DNA from: Lampris incognitus
Lineage: Eukaryota; Chordata; Actinopteri; Lampriformes; Lampridae
NCBI RefSeq assembly: GCF_029633865.1
Contig: NC_079219.1
Location: forward strand, 10,691,306 to 10,755,305
Length of the DNA: 64,000 bases
Reading direction: 5' to 3'
Notes under the pieces: model-generated
Told to the model about the DNA's origin: nothing
What the model saw: the letters and a program-made list of their open reading frames with translations, nothing else
The model's database searches: none
Position numbers and translations under genes: made by a program
Shown here: piece after piece, positions 1 to 11,565 of the stretch
How positions within the stretch are numbered: position 1 is the stretch's first letter
How the letters are laid out: the number at the start of each line of letters is the position of its first letter

Positions 1-260
1 CACAGTAATGTCGCACGCCCTGTCTTGGTTGACCCTGAGCCTATGAAGGCACTGGAATGTAGCCTTGAGCACCCCGACGGTCACCTCTACCCTGGCTGCT
101 GTCCTGCAGCGAGCCAAGTAGCTGCGGACCGGGCTCAGGATCAGGGCAAGGGGTCAGCGAATGGGGCTGGCAGGGGTACCCTCAAACTCTCCTATGATAA
201 TACGGGGATACAGTTCAAATTTTCAGTTGCAATAGGAGGAAACAAAATATTGATAATGAT
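1..260. other. Unassigned sequence
   Basis: I recognise no gene or repeat family here. An open frame runs through it, but its translation has no domain and is unlikely to be coding. Confidence 0.4.
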
Positions 261-1468
261 AGAATATAAATATAGATGTAGGGAAAAAACGATACGTTGC
301 GGTACAAGCTTGTTTCGTGCGTGGCGCACTCATCAGGGGCTAATGGGAGTCAAACAAAGAACACCGTTTACGTTGCCCCGCGTCACGCCCCTGATTTCGG
401 TTAACCAATCAGAGGAGAAAACATTTGAACGATTACAACCAATGGGGTAGGTAGTTACGGTGCACACCAACCAATGGTGGGGCAGGAAACATTTCAACCA
501 ATGGGGGCTGGGGATTGTTTTGAGAAACCATTGAAATGACCAGGGCACTGTTGAAATGGCATACATTTGAAATATAACAAGGTAACGTCAAAATGGAGTT
601 CTTTATGTATATCATATAGTGGGGTCGTGTTGGGGCACAGTTGGAAGGGCAGGCAGTTAAAATGTAAAAAAATGCAACGTCTAATAAATGTCACGTGTAT
701 CATAATGGGGAGGTGGGGCAGAGAAAATAATAAAGACCTTTTACTTGTGATTACAAAGAAGATTTTTTTCCGGTGTCTACAGCTGGTGGCCAATTCGTTT
801 CTACTATTCAAGGTAGACATAGCAGGTCTGCAAATGATAAAATACTTTTCTGCCAAGCACAGGTTACATCTTTTGCCGCTTGCAAAGAGCAATGCATATT
901 CAATTAGTGGCAAAAGCTGTAACCTGTGCTTGGCAGAAAAGTATTTTATCATTTGCAGACCTGCTATGTCTACCTTGAATAGTAGAAACGAATTGGCCAC
1001 CAGCTGTACACACCGAAAAAAAACCTTTGTAATTACAAGTAAAATGTCTTAATTACCCCCCCCCGACGTTAGATGATACAAATATGACATTTATTAGACT
1101 TTTTTTTAAATATTTTAACTGCCTGCCCTTCCAACTGTGCCCCAACACCACCCCACTATATGATATACACAAATTACGCCATTTGACGTTACCTTGCTAT
1201 ATTCTAAATGTACGCCATTTCAACAGTGGCCTGGTCATTTAAATGCCTTTTCAAAGCAAGCCCCAGCCCCTTACCCCATTGGTTGTAATGTTTTCTACCC
1301 CACCATTGGTTGCTGTGCATCGTAGCTACCTACCCCATTGGTTGTAATAGTTCAAATGTTTTCTCCTCTGATTGGTTACTGTCCAGCGGCTGATGAGTGC
1401 GCGAGGCACGAAACAAGCTTGTACTGCTATGTATTAAAAGTGTTTTTCCTACATCTATAATGATATTC
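261..1468. repeat. Long imperfect inverted repeat (foldback element)
   Basis: Two arms of about 570-620 bases are reverse complements of each other around a short loop near 880-900. The innermost 100 bases (about 781-885 against 905-1010) are almost perfect; the outer parts differ by point changes and small indels. The left arm carries about 50 extra bases near 340-400. Each arm contains several CCAAT motifs (for example near 405, 440, 470 and 499 on the left). No transposase is encoded. Arm divergence argues against an assembly artefact and fits an old foldback transposon or long palindromic MITE. Confidence 0.8.
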
Positions 1469-1525
1469 TGCTCATTAGTTGAGCACTTTTATCAACGCCA
1501 TTGACGGTTTACAAAAACAAAACTA

Positions 1526-1784
<259 letters not shown>

Positions 1785-2790
1785 GGGCTCCATGATATTA
1801 GGAAAACACGCGATATGCGATAACGTTGTGACTCGCGATAAATAAACAAATATTGAAGTATACCGTTTTAATGTCTTTCTGCTTTAGGTTTGGTGCCAAC
1901 ACAGACCCCAGACAATGGTCAGCCTGTGCACACTGAATAAAGAAATGAAATGCATTATTTCCATTCCAGCAACATGGTTTTATTGAGAAAAATGCACCTG
2001 GCTACAGCTGCTATATTGACAATGAACAAATAACCAACTTGGTTGCATGGCAATGCAGTTTCTTCATCACTTTAACAGAACAGGCCTATTTAAAGCAGCT
2101 ACTAGGAGTTTATATGATACATGATTATGTATTAGTCTCAATTTAAAACTGATGTCTTACCAGTTTTCAGAGTATCTAATGTTAGAATTTTATTTTTTAC
2201 ATTATATGTTGTTACTGAGGCGGAATCAGCCAAGTGACACTACCGCCATTTTCCAGAAGGGGGCGCCAAAGTCAACACAAACTCCCAGTAGTGTCTTTAA
2301 ATAAATAGCAATAATTACATTTTAATATCCACTGCTCCCCTTAAAACATTTTCTTCTACTCTAACTAAACAAAAATATCCCTTGCTACCTAGATTATTTA
2401 AATAAATAAATAAAAATATGAAAACAATTTAAATAATTAAATAAATGTAAACATAATTTAAATCCAACTGCAATGATCATTACAATTGTCTACCATCTCT
2501 CTGCCCACCAAGTAGCTGGGGTATGAGGGGGAGGCATTTAAGTAGAGTGTAACTGGCCACCAAATTGGGAGAAAATTATAAAATTTGAATAAACAAAACA
2601 AAAACAATTATCCACCTTTATGGCAAGTTCTTGGCCAGGAAAACTAGCATGAGGAACAATCTACAACATTGTAGTTAAACTAAACTTAGAAGTGTTGGGG
2701 AACAAACACCATGCATTGCCCCACATTGTAGGGGTAATATGCAATGCAGTGTAGTGTGTTTGTGTGCAGCACTTGTGTAAGCATGCTTTG

Positions 2791-5573
2791 TTATGGCAAG
2801 TTCTTGGCTAGGAAAACCAGCATGTTTACTTTGTTAGGTTTTAAACATGTATGTTGAAATGTTACAACATTTCTTGATGTACTAAAAAGCCTGTCTGAAG
2901 GGGAACTACTTGAAGGTATACAGAGGTACTTCCTGGCTAGTAGGCTCAGCTGTGGGAAGCTGACCTGGTGGAGTTTCCACCAAGCCAGAGGGTCTGCCCT
3001 ACTGTCAATGGTGGGGGACAGCAAATAGCTGTTGAGTTCAGCTTCCACGGCTTGCTCCAGTTGCACGGAAGATGAGGTGGGGACGGGGGCTATCTTAAAG
3101 AAACTGCCTAGTGATTTCTTTGCCTTCTTCACAGTGGCACTGGGTGGCTCCATGTTCTGGGCCTCTGGGTCAGTGGGGCTTCTCTCCTAGAACAGAGAAG
3201 AATGCATATGGAAAAAATAAATTATTATGTTTGCACTACATATTCAGTTATTTCATGTTCCATTCAAGATCACGCAATATCTGATTTGTATATGTGAAAT
3301 ATTTTATCCCACCAGACCTCGTGTCAAATAAACGCTATAACCTAATTTACCTTCCGTGCTATTGCTTCCATTTCTGACATCACCCTCGTCTTGATGTCTG
3401 GGACCTTTTCGCTGCTGATGTAGCAGACTTTAAATCTGGGATCCATGAAGCATGCCATGTCCAAAAGTTTTTGGGTTGCTGGGTTGTCATACTTAGTGTT
3501 CATGTAGTCCAGGATTTTCCCCTTAATGGACTTTGTTACATCACCGTCTTCTTCCTTCTCTGCAAGAACTGATGTCTTCATCAGATGAAGGACTGGCTTC
3601 ATGTATGAAACACCCGATAACTCTCACCTGAAAAAGCATCAGTAAATTCATGCAGAGGCTGTAATGCCTGGTTACAGACTCTAGTATCTCCAGGTCCTGC
3701 CAGGTGGGAACCAAATGCCTTGATTTTCTGTCTGCTGAGAGGGCGTCAGATAAGACCCGCTGCTGCTCCAGGACCCTCTCCATCATCTTCTGCCTGGAAC
3801 CCCACCTGGTTGGGCATTCTGTGATGAGTGTGTGCTCCGGGAGGTTGTACTCCTGCTGTGCTTCTTTCAGTGTCACCTTCTGTTTCCAGCTATGGCAGAA
3901 ATGTCCCACCAACTTTTTGCAAAGCCCAGCAGCTCAAGCAATGCGGCCATCATCTTTAACAGCATTTTCTGGAGAGTGGGGAGAAGACAAGACACAAGAC
4001 AAGCGTTTATTATTTAAAACCTACCGCTAAACACAATAACTGCAAAAAATATATATACACCATAGTTTTTTTTAACTACAATCATTAAAATCTAGTAACA
4101 ATACCACAGCATTTGAGAGACTACAATCACCTACCATTTAGTAGCCTAACTTGTGCGTGCATGAGCTAAAAATCAACATGCTATACAATACAAAGCCTCT
4201 GGTGTGCATTTTTCATGTCTCACTTTGCTCTTTATGCTACTCTCGCAATCACTTTTTTTTAAATTCATGCCTCCATGTGTGTATCCTCCACTGTAGCCTC
4301 TCCTCTCCTATTGTCTCCTCTCCCTTCTCCTGTCTTCTCCTCCCTTCTGTCCTGTCTTCCTTATCCTCTGCTCTCACAATTGAATCACAAATTCATGAAC
4401 TAATAGGTGACAAAATGGGCATATTATCTTCTATCATGTCAATTAATAATTAGGCCTATTCAAGCTACAAAACAATAAGACTACAATATAGACTAACGTT
4501 AGTGACATGCAGATCAATTTATTACCAAAGTTATTTTAAACACTTACCGATGGCAAGATGCAGCCTGTGGCCGAAACATTGAAGTCTGACCCAGTTGTTG
4601 AGTTCGGTGGCCTTCACAACATTGGCGCCGTTGTCCATAGTGATACACACTTGTTACTGTTCATGCAACTCCCAGCGGGCCAACACCTCACGTAATCCAA
4701 CAGCTATATTTTCTCTGGTGTGCGACTCTGGGAAATACAGTCTCTCGACACTGGGTTTTCAATTCGAAGTCTTCAGTGAGGAAATGCACCGTGAGACTCA
4801 TGTAGGGCTCTGTCGTTCGACTAGATTAGAGATTTGTAGTAACTGCGTAGTACTCTGGGAAATACACAGTCTCTCGACACCGGGTTTTCAACTCGAATTC
4901 TTCAGTGAGGAAAAGCACCGTGAGACTCATGTAGGGCTGTCGTCCGACTAGATTAGAGAGCTGTAGTACTTGCGTAGTACTCAACTTGACTCAGTTCAGG
5001 TTTCACCGTCTTCCCGACATGTGTCATACATTTGTGGAATAGCAACTTGGGAAAAATATACCAGATTCCTTGATGGAATCTGGCATCTTCGGTCCAATTT
5101 GTTTATCAAACTCACAAAGCCCTCTCTGCTCACTGTATTCGTAGGCATCATGTCCTTAGCCAAATAACGTGCGATGGCTTCCGTTACTTCTTTGTGGTGC
5201 TTGGACGTTTTTTTATAAGGAGTTACACTTGAGGAATTCTGATAAATTAACGTCTGCTGGACTGTTTTGCTGCTACTTGACTTGACATTAGTTTTTTTTG
5301 CTTTGGCTGATGCTAGATTTTTTTAACTCTTCGTATAGTTCTCTGTGGTTGTGTAATAGGTGGCTATGGAGATGAGTCATATTTCCCTCTGGTAGTTGCC
5401 ACAAGTGTTCGGCATGACTTGCATAGTACCTGTGTTTGTAACACGTTGTCTTTCTTGTAGCCGAGGAATTGCCAAATAACAGACGTGCTGTTCTTGTTAG
5501 CCATGAGTTCTTCTTCATCGCCCACATTTTCCTCAGTGCTAATATCTCTCCCTTCAGCCATCACGACGCTCAC
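2791..5573 (-). pseudogene. hAT (ZBED-like) transposase, broken
   Basis: The reading order on the minus strand is that of a ZBED-type hAT transposase. A BED zinc finger lies near 5300-5530 (CKSC, then GN..HLHSHL...H), broken by a frameshift near 5390. A central segment follows near 5000-5170. The conserved stretch ending ITMDNGANVVKA is near 4590-4660. A segment with ECPTRWGS is near 3800-3850. The C-terminal hAT dimerisation region is at 2791-3153. An in-frame stop lies just before the ITMDNGAN motif, and a 125-base tandem duplication interrupts the middle. The gene cannot make a full protein; the inferred role is cut-and-paste transposition. Confidence 0.8.
4730..4982. repeat. Tandem duplication of about 125 bp inside the hAT gene
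   Basis: Bases about 4730-4855 and 4857-4982 are two adjacent copies of the same transposase segment with around a dozen differences. It duplicates the coding stretch with the YMSLTVHF motif and adds to the inactivation. Confidence 0.85.
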
Positions 5574-5799
5574 GTCTTAACTACCGCCATATGCTTAACC
5601 TCAGTCGCTCACATCTACATCCAGGCATCTAGGACACTAGGGCTCCATCTGACTGGCCAAATATATTGATATGGAGAGTGTGAAATGCATGGCACGTGCA
5701 TATACACTTTATTGCAGTTCAAGCAGTCTTTTGCAATACATTTATCGCACATGTTGATATCGCGATGAAGGTAAATTTTTGATATATTGTGCAGCCCTA

Positions 5800-5841
<42 letters not shown>
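5800..5841. repeat. (CA)n microsatellite
   Basis: About 19 uninterrupted CA units directly follow the right end of the hAT element. Confidence 0.95.
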
Positions 5842-5849
5842 GCAAATCT

Positions 5850-7360
5850 AGCGCTCAGTGTACACTCACAAAAACTAACTCACGAGTCATGTATAGACCC
5901 AGGCCACTTTGCTTCCACATTGTTGATGATGTGAGCTGCATCACATATGATCTTCAAAATGCAGGACAGTAATTAGCTAGTAATTATTGCGAAGTACCTT
6001 TCATCTTTTGGAGTGCTAAAGGCTAATATGTAGGCTTACCCGAACATAATGCTGTGGAAAAACTTCCTATTCACGTAATCTCCATTCACTGAACGAGCTG
6101 TGATAGGAATATGAGTGCCATCTGTGCAGCCAATCAAACCTTGAAACCCTAAAATATATCAAATTAACTGATTAGAGCTTCAAGTCTCAACGCGTCATAC
6201 TAAATAAATAAATTATTACTTAGACTAATACCTGTAATTCTGTGGAATTCTTCTTTGATGAGTGTCACAGCAAGCATTTAATTCCACTCTGACAGATATG
6301 AGGAATGAGGCAAAAATCTCTTACAGTATTGTCACAAGATTTTAATATATGATCATGAACAGATGCATCCAAGCCCAGGTGCACAGTACAGTCTCTCTTA
6401 TAGGGCAGTTGTCTGTTCTTACCCTCCTTATCTCATGTCTTCCAGCTCTCATCCACCAAGGCCACTTCTCCAGTTAGTGTGTACAGACTTGCTACACTCA
6501 GTGAGTCTCCCATACAACAGACAATTAACAACAGACCTGTAGTGGTTATAGGGATACATAATTCCCCTTATTTAGCTAGTAGGAACATTTGTTTACAGCT
6601 GCTGTTTTCTCGGTTCGTGTTTACAGTGATACACTTCCGCTGCGTGGGTTTTTTGTGTTGTTGTAATGGTGAAGGAATAAATGGTGCACGTTGTGTAGCC
6701 GAAAGAGAAAGTTGTCACGACTCCTGCTTGAGCTCCTCTATTTGTGCACCTGGAGAAGACACTTTATAAGACTACCTTTGTTCCATTACACATGGACTTC
6801 AAGCATCTATCTAAGCAATGTAAGGTCATGGTGAAAGATTAAAAGTAAGCAAACATCAAATATGAATTGCTCTCACAATGAGCCATGTGGGTCTGTGACT
6901 TGGGAACACCACAAAAGTGTACAGTCAGTGCAAGAGTCATATTTCTGACAGCCCGACAGACAACTGTCTCAGAAATATGCTCAGCATCCCCAATGTTGTA
7001 TAGAAAACTCCCGCTGGCAAAAAAACGAAGTGACTGTTCCAAACTGAGAGCATGTCCACAACGTGTCATATTAACGCTATTAGGGCTGAGAATATTGTTC
7101 AGATAAACGAGCAGTTGTGCAGAACAACGGTAATGCTCAAACAGATAATCATCAGGAGATGATAAAACATCCAAGTGGGTTTTGATCACCCTCTCCCGAC
7201 AGATTTCTGCGGAGTATTTGTGCTTCAGTATCAACCGGCTCTTCGAGAAAAGGCCACACCATGTCTGACACTTCCTCCAGTCTGCAGGCTTCAGTGAAAT
7301 AGGAGGAGAAACTAAGGGTTAGCTGAACAAAACCCGCCAGCGAGCAGGTTAGCTCCACGG
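5850..7360 (-). pseudogene. PIF/Harbinger (HARBI1-like) transposase, broken
   Basis: Minus-strand segments match the order of HARBI1-type transposases. N-terminal WPFLEEPVD is near 7230-7260, then SPDDYLFEHYRCSAQLLVYL, then LRFFASGSFLYNIGDAEHIS near 6960-7030. IKEEFHRIT lies near 6234-6262, followed by an intron-like gap. GCTDGTHIPI and YVNRKFFHSIMFG are near 6050-6150. ICDAAHIINNVEAKWPGS and HDS are near 5890-5960; the latter segments carry catalytic-core motifs of the DDE domain. A frameshift near 7200, a stop after HDS and an LTR inserted at 6263-6877 inactivate it. Harbinger transposases act with a separate Myb/SANT-like protein; one candidate lies at 9251-9697 on the same strand. Confidence 0.8.
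6263..6877 (-). mobile_element. Solo LTR, family A copy 1, with 5 bp target duplication
   Basis: The insert has TGT...ACA ends and is flanked on both sides by ATGAG (6258-6262 and 6878-6882). It resembles 23010-23947 and 61165-61760 at both ends and in the middle. It splits the Harbinger transposase. The minus orientation is inferred from the polypurine tract next to copy 2. It is an old LTR-retroelement remnant with no coding capacity. Confidence 0.85.
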
Positions 7361-7577
7361 AGTATGTTGCTATTGTAACTGAGTCACAGGTAAGCGGGAA
7401 CTGGCTTTTGTGAACCGAACACCCAAAATCTCCAAGTTTTCACTAAACCCACTTTCTGAAACAGGGCCCTCGTGTGACTGACAAGCACGTACACACAAAC
7501 AAGCGGCGACTGACAGTTTAGTTTTCGCTTTCATGACGTAGCCTCCACTCAATGGAGGCAAGGCACTATGGTAGTAC
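7361..7577. other. Unassigned, between Harbinger and LTR-like sequence
   Basis: I see no recognisable feature. It may hold the 5' part of the Harbinger transposase gene. Confidence 0.3.
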
Positions 7578-8060
7578 GTAAGGGCACATGTGGGTATCCG
7601 TCATTTCATGTGACTAGAGTTACAAACAAGTGTGGCAAGTAGCACAAGGCCATATAACCAGGACATAACGTCAGTAGAAGATAAACTTGTTTATGCCCAA
7701 AAGTATGATAGGTGACATTCCGTCATGTAAGTGTAACCATTATTATGCAGGAAACAGCAGTAGCAGTAGCAGTAGCATATCAAGACAACCATTAGACTGT
7801 CAAAGGGCGATGACTGAAGACATCCTAACGTCATCCTTGCATCACTAGAGAGGCTCCTGCTCCGTCAACATGTCCTGATCAACAAGGACCCTGATTAACA
7901 GCACGACATTGACTGACGCAAGTAGATTGTTCACTAGATTTGTAAATGGTATAAAGACAGGGAGGCTTTTGTCTGATTTTCAGTCACTCTGCAGACCTGA
8001 CTCAGACTTTGTTGATACGTCAATAACAGTCTTATTTTGAAGGATCCTCGTCTCATTGAC
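7578..8060 (+). mobile_element. LTR-like repeat, family B copy 1
   Basis: This stretch is homologous over most of its length to the reverse complement of about 58141-58640. Shared parts include GGCCATATAACCAGGAC, a TATA-like GGTATAAA and the end GGATCCTCGTCTCATTGAC. The size, TATA box and clean shared end suggest a solo LTR, but I found no target duplication. A short CAGTAG repeat near 7757-7778 is an internal difference. Confidence 0.5.
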
Positions 8061-8249
8061 TTTTTTTTTTTGTGCAATTTCTCTGTATCACTGGCCACCA
8101 CAGCACCTTACATCAATTGGGCAAGAAATAAGAGGGGAAAAAACAGTAAGAAAGTGGTCGGCTGGAAATGTTTTTAATGTCTGGCCTTATGGAAAACTCT
8201 GCTACCCATTAACAACCCCCCACCCACCCACACACACTACGTTCTCCAT

Positions 8250-9016
8250 CCTACTACTACTACTACTACTTTCGGCTGCTCCCGTTAGGGGGCGCCACAG
8301 CGGATCATCCGTTTCCATTTCTTCCTGTCTTCTGCGTCTTCCTCTGTCACACCAGCCACCTGCATGTCTTCCCTCACCATGTCCATAAACCTCCTATTTG
8401 GCCTTCCTCTTCTCCTCTTCCCTGGCAGCTCCATATTCAGCATCCTTCTCCCAATATATCCAGCATCTCTCCTCCACACATGCCCAAGCCATCTCAATCT
8501 TGCCTCTCTTGCTTTGTCTCCAACCCGTCCAACCTGAGCGGTCTCTCTAATATAATCGTTCCTAATCCTGTCCTTCTTCGTTACTCCCAGTGAAAATCTT
8601 AGCATCTTCATCTCTGCCACCTCCAGCTCCGCCTCCTGTCTTTTCGTCAGTGCCACTGTCTCCAAACCATATAACATAGCTGGTCTCACAACCATCTTGT
8701 AAACTTTCCCTTTAACTCTTGCTGGTACCCTTCTGTCGCAAATCACTCCTGACACACTTCTCCACCCACTCCACCCTGCCTGCACTCTCTTCTTCACCTC
8801 TCTACTGCACTCCCCATTACTTTGGACAGTTGACCCCAAGTATTTAAACTCAAATGCCTTTGTCACCTCCACTCCTTGCATCCTGACCATTCCACTGACC
8901 TCCCTCTCATTCACGCATAGGTATTCCGTCTTGCTCCTACTGACTTTCATTCCTCTTCTCTCCAGTGCATACCTCCACCTCTCCAGGCTCTCCTCCACCT
9001 GCACCCTACTCTCGCT
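8250..9016 (-). mobile_element. RTE-type LINE, 5'-truncated 3' end
   Basis: A short 3' UTR and a simple (AGT)n tail (8250-8272 on the minus strand) follow the reverse transcriptase C-terminus. Related fragments occur at 44450-44660 and 57268-57590, both minus, and 5' or middle parts of RTE elements at 44985-45860 and 52325-53393. Confidence 0.85.
8285..9004 (-). CDS. RTE LINE reverse transcriptase, C-terminal 239 aa
   Basis: This open frame starts in the late RT/thumb region. SKTEYLCVNE and KYLGSTVQSNGECS are near residues 25-65, and VRPAMLYGLETVALTKRQ near 107-125, then the RTE-typical tail LRWLGHVWRRD...MELPGKRRRGRPNRRFMD. Catalytic RT motifs (YADD box) and the endonuclease would lie upstream and are missing, so it cannot mobilise itself. 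The frame is uninterrupted, which suggests a fairly recent insertion. It is a transposon fragment, not a host gene. Confidence 0.85.
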   Translation of the reverse strand: MQVEESLERWRYALERRGMKVSRSKTEYLCVNEREVSGMVRMQGVEVTKAFEFKYLGSTVQSNGECSREVKKRVQAGWSGWRSVSGVICDRRVPARVKGKVYKMVVRPAMLYGLETVALTKRQEAELEVAEMKMLRFSLGVTKKDRIRNDYIRETAQVGRVGDKAREARLRWLGHVWRRDAGYIGRRMLNMELPGKRRRGRPNRRFMDMVREDMQVAGVTEEDAEDRKKWKRMIRCGAP

Positions 9017-9250
9017 ACACTACGTTCTCCATCCCCTTGTTCTAAATCCCTTGAATCGTTTTCACAAAACAAATAAATAAACAAGCTAAAAATCTATATC
9101 ACGTTTAATCAGCTCACCGGGACACAAAGTTTACTCCAGCTTGTGTGAACTGGTTCAGCTTTCTGGGATTTCCTCACCCGACGATTGAGCATGCATCAAG
9201 GCTAAAATGTAATGTTCTGCAACGCTTCAGAGCAGCGGAATTAGCTCACC

Positions 9251-9697
9251 CGGACGAGTTTCTGCCGCAGATTCGACGCTGCCTTCGGTCTGGGGGTCGT
9301 CGTAGTCGGCTCCCGAAGCGACGGCGTGTTTTTCCTCCACCTCGCCATTGTTGTTTTCACAGTCCGTGTCTAAACCGCTCAGCGAACCGACGGGGTTCGC
9401 CGTCTGGCCGCTCCCCCAAATTGACTGGCATATCTCGAAATAAGGCCACTTGGACCTCCCGCCGCTGCCGCTCTTCCCGTGGTGGTCGCCGATCTGTAGG
9501 AACTTTTTCCGCAGAGACTTCAGCTTGCTGATGATCTGAGACTTCTGCCTCCGCACACCCCGCCGGTGCAGGATATCTCTCACTCTATCGTAGATCACGG
9601 CGTCCCGAACGGTTCCGCACAGCCGGCTATTAATCGTGTCATCTGCGCGAATAGAAAGGAGCTCTCTTATTTCTCTGTCAGTCCAATTCCCGGGCAT
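9251..9697 (-). CDS. Myb/SANT-like DNA-binding protein, first exon
   Basis: The frame begins MPGNWTDREIRELLSI. Its first 100 residues have the pattern of a Myb/SANT-like (trihelix) domain: W-T-D near residue 5, RVRDILHRRGVRR near 45-57, SKLKSLRKKFLQIGDHH near 62-78 and WPYFEICQSIWG near 88-99. Such proteins are the second ORF of many PIF/Harbinger elements, and some are domesticated host factors. The frame closes at 9227, but a good splice donor (G|GTGAGC) at about 9250 suggests it continues in another exon; a second donor-like GTGAGC lies near 9117. The ORF is intact and CpG-rich. Whether it is a host gene or belongs to the broken Harbinger at 5850-7360 is open. Confidence 0.65.
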
Positions 9698-9855
9698 TAT
9701 TCAACTGGCTCCTACTTTCAATGGTTGACAAACAAATCGCCCGCTCCACACAAGCGCCCCTGGGTAGGAAGTCGCGGATAAAACACGTCATTCGCTCGTT
9801 TTGATTGGTTCACTGTCTGACGTAAACGCGTTGCGTAACGTCGACGCAAATTTCT

Positions 9856-10406
9856 TTAAAAAAAAGAAGCCTGTGTTAGAAAGATTCAAACTTGACATTG
9901 GTTATAAGTGTGCTTTTTGTGGACTAGAACAAGAGAGTATTACCCATCTATTCTCCCAGTGTATATATCCAAGAATGTTCTGGATTGATGTAGCCAACTT
10001 TCTAATAAAGAGACTTAACATGAATATTGAAATAGGTATGTGTTGATGTAAAGCTATATTTTAGTAAAGATAAGATTGGAAATAACATGCGATATATCAT
10101 ACAACGAGTTATTGATTTTGGAAAATTCCATATCCATAAGAAAAATGGTCAGGAACCAAGCCAAATTTCCTGCACTTTATTAAGGAATTTAAACAACATA
10201 GCACCATTTTATTTAATCTCAAAGAAAAAAAGCTATTAAGACCTTTAAATAACTACGCGAATTTAATATGCTGCATATAACAGAAACTCTGGCGTTGTGT
10301 AATCTTTTTTGTTTAGTTTTGTTTCCTTGTTTATTTTTGTTTTCTATTGTCAATGTCTTTGTACCGTTGTATATAAAATATGTTCAATAAAGAATGAGAA
10401 AAAAAT
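9856..10406 (+). mobile_element. L1-like LINE 3' end (zinc-knuckle tail and 3' UTR)
   Basis: The frame near 9870-10046 reads CAFCGLEQESITHLFSQC, the cysteine/histidine motif at the end of L1-type reverse transcriptases. The AT-rich 3' UTR follows, ending with AATAAAG and an A-rich tail near 10385-10406. Confidence 0.7.
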
Positions 10407-10665
10407 TCTTTACTGCCAAGGAAAAGGTGCTGATTTTGGTTTTATTAAGCAATATAGCACCATTTTATTTAATCTTAAAAACAAAAAGCTATTAAGACCT
10501 TTAAATTACTAGGCGAATTTAATATGCGGCATATAACCCAAACTCTGGCACTGTAAAATGTAATATTTTTTTGTTGATTTTTGTCTCCTTTTTATTTTTG
10601 TTTTCTATTATCTATGTCTTTTTACCGTTGTATATGAAAATGTGTTCAATAAAGAATGGGGGGGG
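10407..10665 (+). repeat. Tandem second copy of the LINE 3' UTR
   Basis: About 240 bases repeat the preceding LINE 3' UTR from GCAATATAGCACCATTTTAT on, ending again in TTCAATAAAGAATG and a G run. Two closely similar 3' ends in tandem could reflect insertion of one LINE at the tail of another. Confidence 0.75.
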
Positions 10666-10961
10666 GGGAATCTTAGCCTGGTCGACAGACAAGTATATAT
10701 CCAACTTGGAACATTACATGCACACAATATCTTTAAGTTACAATAGGAAGGCTGTAAAAACAATGACTTTATTATTTTATTTAATGAGTTTTTGTTATGG
10801 GAACAGAATTGATAGCCTTGCTGGGTATATTACGATTATTTTTCCTTTTGTTTACTTATTTTATTCTATCTATTTTTCACCCCCTGGCATTTATGTTCTT
10901 GACTGTTCTATAATGTTTGTAAGTTCATTAATGTTGCTATTTTGAAGAAAAAAAAGAGTAT
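10666..10961 (+). mobile_element. Another LINE-like 3' UTR fragment
   Basis: An AT-rich stretch ends in an A-rich tail at 10945-10957. It resembles an L1-type 3' UTR but carries no coding motif; the assignment is weak. Confidence 0.35.
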
Positions 10962-11565
10962 ATATCCAACTGCAACCACCAGCCACAGCACGAGCTACAC
11001 CAGTCATATTTGAGTTGCCAAATAAATTTGCAGAATTTCTTCTGCAGTCTTCTATTTAAGACTTATATCTGCAGTACACATTTAAGCCACACGAGTGCGC
11101 TTGTTGGTATTTTTCCCACACTCACGGTTTCCGTCAGCAATAGAGTGAAAATCAAGCAGGCCCACCCATCACTTTTACAAGGTGCAAGTAAAATTAATAT
11201 GCAAAGTTGGATATTTGGAGTAGACCTCAAAAGATACTTTTCAGGGTAATTATATTGCACACAATGGGCTTAATGAGATTGAATACACCTGACGTGGTTA
11301 ATGAGTTGATTGTTGACTGTTCAGATTGGTTGAATGACTGTTTGATAACATTGGCTGCAGGCCAACACAAGCCAACGTGTTCTGGTAATAAGCATGAGCA
11401 TTTCAAAACACTCTGAACAAGAAGCATGTGCATGATAGTCCTGAATGTAGTTCTGTATGAAAGGCTAGCGGCCATTACGTCTGTTCTACTGACGAGAAAG
11501 AAAAAAATACGAGAGCTTTTTAACTCCACCCAAATGCAATTATTTTGTCTCATTTTATAAAGTAT
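10962..11565. other. Unassigned sequence
   Basis: No domain, repeat family or RNA gene is recognised in about 600 bases; small open frames overlap in several phases and look random. Confidence 0.4.

Noticed and set aside
494..1052. Overlapping 160-168 codon frames on both strands
   Set aside because: They mirror each other because of the inverted repeat and match no known domain.
261..1468. Assembly artefact for the long palindrome
   Set aside because: The arms differ by many substitutions and indels, including about 50 extra bases on the left, so they are not one read folded back.
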